From Gammaproteobacteria bacterium (GTDB lineage: Bacteria > Pseudomonadota > Gammaproteobacteria > Enterobacterales > Alteromonadaceae): a stretch of 5,590 nucleotides of DNA. Positions 5,036 through 5,590 of the stretch are shown in pieces. Below the pieces are notes generated by a model. The model saw only the letters and a list, made by a program, of their open reading frames with translations. It was not told the origin of the DNA and ran no database searches. The stretch lies in contig JAIXSW010000095.1 of assembly GCA_027484495.1 (NCBI GenBank), positions 1-5,590 on the forward strand, in the 5' to 3' direction. The number at the start of each line of letters is the position of its first letter. The first letter of the stretch is position 1. The position numbers and the translations under genes were made by a program.

Positions 5036-5590
5036 TTGCGCAGCATTAACAACGCCAGCGTCAATGCCAGCAAAGTGCCAAGTAATGCCGCGGCAAGACT
5101 GCTGAGCAGCAACGACGGTGCTTTTGCGGCTTTTTGCTGCAACGCAGCAACCGGTTTCAACGCTGGATAATAGCCCTGACGCCACAGATTCTGCGCCGCT
5201 AAATTCTGATCCAATTGCCGGGTCAGTTCTGACCGTTCACCCACGGTAGCCGCAGTGTCCAACGCTTGTTGTAACTGCTGTTGCTGCGTTTGCAGGCGCT
5301 GTAGCCGCTCTTGTTGATCCTGCCGTTCAGCCTGCTGGATCAGTTGTTGTAACAGCGCGCCGGCAAGTTCAGGCGACTCAGCTTTCAGACGAAAATACAA
5401 TAAGTTACCGCGGCGTTTATGTTCCTGTGAAAAAGCAGCTTTCCATTGACTGGACAGTTTTGCCGCAGCAGTCGCGTCAGTTGCACACACTGCCGGTTGC
5501 TGCTGACACCAGGTTTTGTCCTGCCACAGGCCATTCCAGACCGTGGCACTATCTATCAATAAACTGAATCGGGCCAACTCATCGACTTCC
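5032..5590 (-). CDS. Wzz-like chain-length determinant protein (N-terminus outside window)
   Basis: The frame stays open through the right edge, so this is the C-terminal ~185 residues of a longer protein. The TTG at 5577 is not the start, since the coding frame continues upstream with residues EVDE. The visible part begins in a helix resembling the DELARFSLLIDS-type region of small polysaccharide co-polymerases. It continues into a strand (NLLYFRLKAESPELAGALL), a long Gln-rich coiled coil (about residues 78-130 from that TTG) and one C-terminal membrane span (about 156-178) ending in LRK. This is the usual Wzz arrangement: a periplasmic domain between two membrane helices, with the first helix lost beyond the edge. 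Such proteins oligomerise and set the length of Wzy-made polymer. Two cysteines (24 and 31) might form a periplasmic disulfide. Its stop overlaps the ATG of the Wzy-like gene. Overall similarity is judged by architecture more than motif. Confidence 0.72.
   Translation of the reverse strand, partial: EVDELARFSLLIDSATVWNGLWQDKTWCQQQPAVCATDATAAAKLSSQWKAAFSQEHKRRGNLLYFRLKAESPELAGALLQQLIQQAERQDQQERLQRLQTQQQQLQQALDTAATVGERSELTRQLDQNLAAQNLWRQGYYPALKPVAALQQKAAKAPSLLLSSLAAALLGTLLALTLALLMLRK

Noticed and set aside
5036..5185. N-terminal extension of 50 residues on the Wzy-like protein
   Set aside because: It lies entirely within the Wzz-like gene in another frame and is not hydrophobic in the family's manner; the ATG at 5035 gives a normal Wzy length and an ATGA junction.

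Overview
The window looks like chromosomal DNA of a gammaproteobacterium. The clearest evidence is a WecC protein that follows the enterobacterial enzyme closely along nearly its whole length, together with a Wzz/Wzy/Wzx-type polysaccharide assembly set. Base composition looks moderate, and the membrane proteins are rich in Gln and Leu. An Alteromonadales/Chromatiales-type genus such as Rheinheimera or a relative is my guess only; it has not been tested.

Layout: positions 1-240 are intergenic. They hold a strong bidirectional terminator at the left edge, a small long-looped inverted repeat, and two tandem 75-bp units (71/75 identical). Each unit carries a terminator hairpin that reads best on the minus strand. 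Next comes a minus-strand gene for a small membrane-anchored DUF218 (YdcF/ElyC/SanA-like) protein at 241-951, where a Shine-Dalgarno sequence favours a GTG start over the longer reading frame. A divergent control region (952-1118) with candidate promoters and an operator-like inverted repeat separates it from plus-strand wecC (1119-2336), which encodes UDP-N-acetyl-D-mannosamine dehydrogenase. wecC ends at a strong bidirectional terminator (2375-2403) shared with the convergent operon on its right.

From 2425 to the right edge the minus strand carries a tightly packed operon, transcribed right to left: a Wzz-like chain-length regulator (its N-terminus lies beyond the window), a Wzy-like polymerase/O-antigen-ligase-family membrane protein, and a Wzx-like flippase. 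Wzz and Wzy overlap by an ATGA junction. Wzy and Wzx overlap by 14 nt, and the Wzx ribosome binding site lies within the 3' end of the Wzy gene, inside an 18-bp tandem repeat.

Together the genes describe surface-polysaccharide synthesis by the Wzx/Wzy route. WecC makes the acidic sugar nucleotide UDP-ManNAcA, Wzx flips the undecaprenyl-linked repeat unit, Wzy polymerises it in the periplasm and Wzz sets chain length. The DUF218 protein may act in undecaprenyl-carrier or envelope homeostasis, by analogy with ElyC. No glycosyltransferase, mobile element, RNA gene or CRISPR array was seen. I see no wholly new system here; the points most worth following are the duplicated terminator unit, the cysteine-rich DUF218 protein beside wecC, and the repeat-embedded Wzy/Wzx junction.
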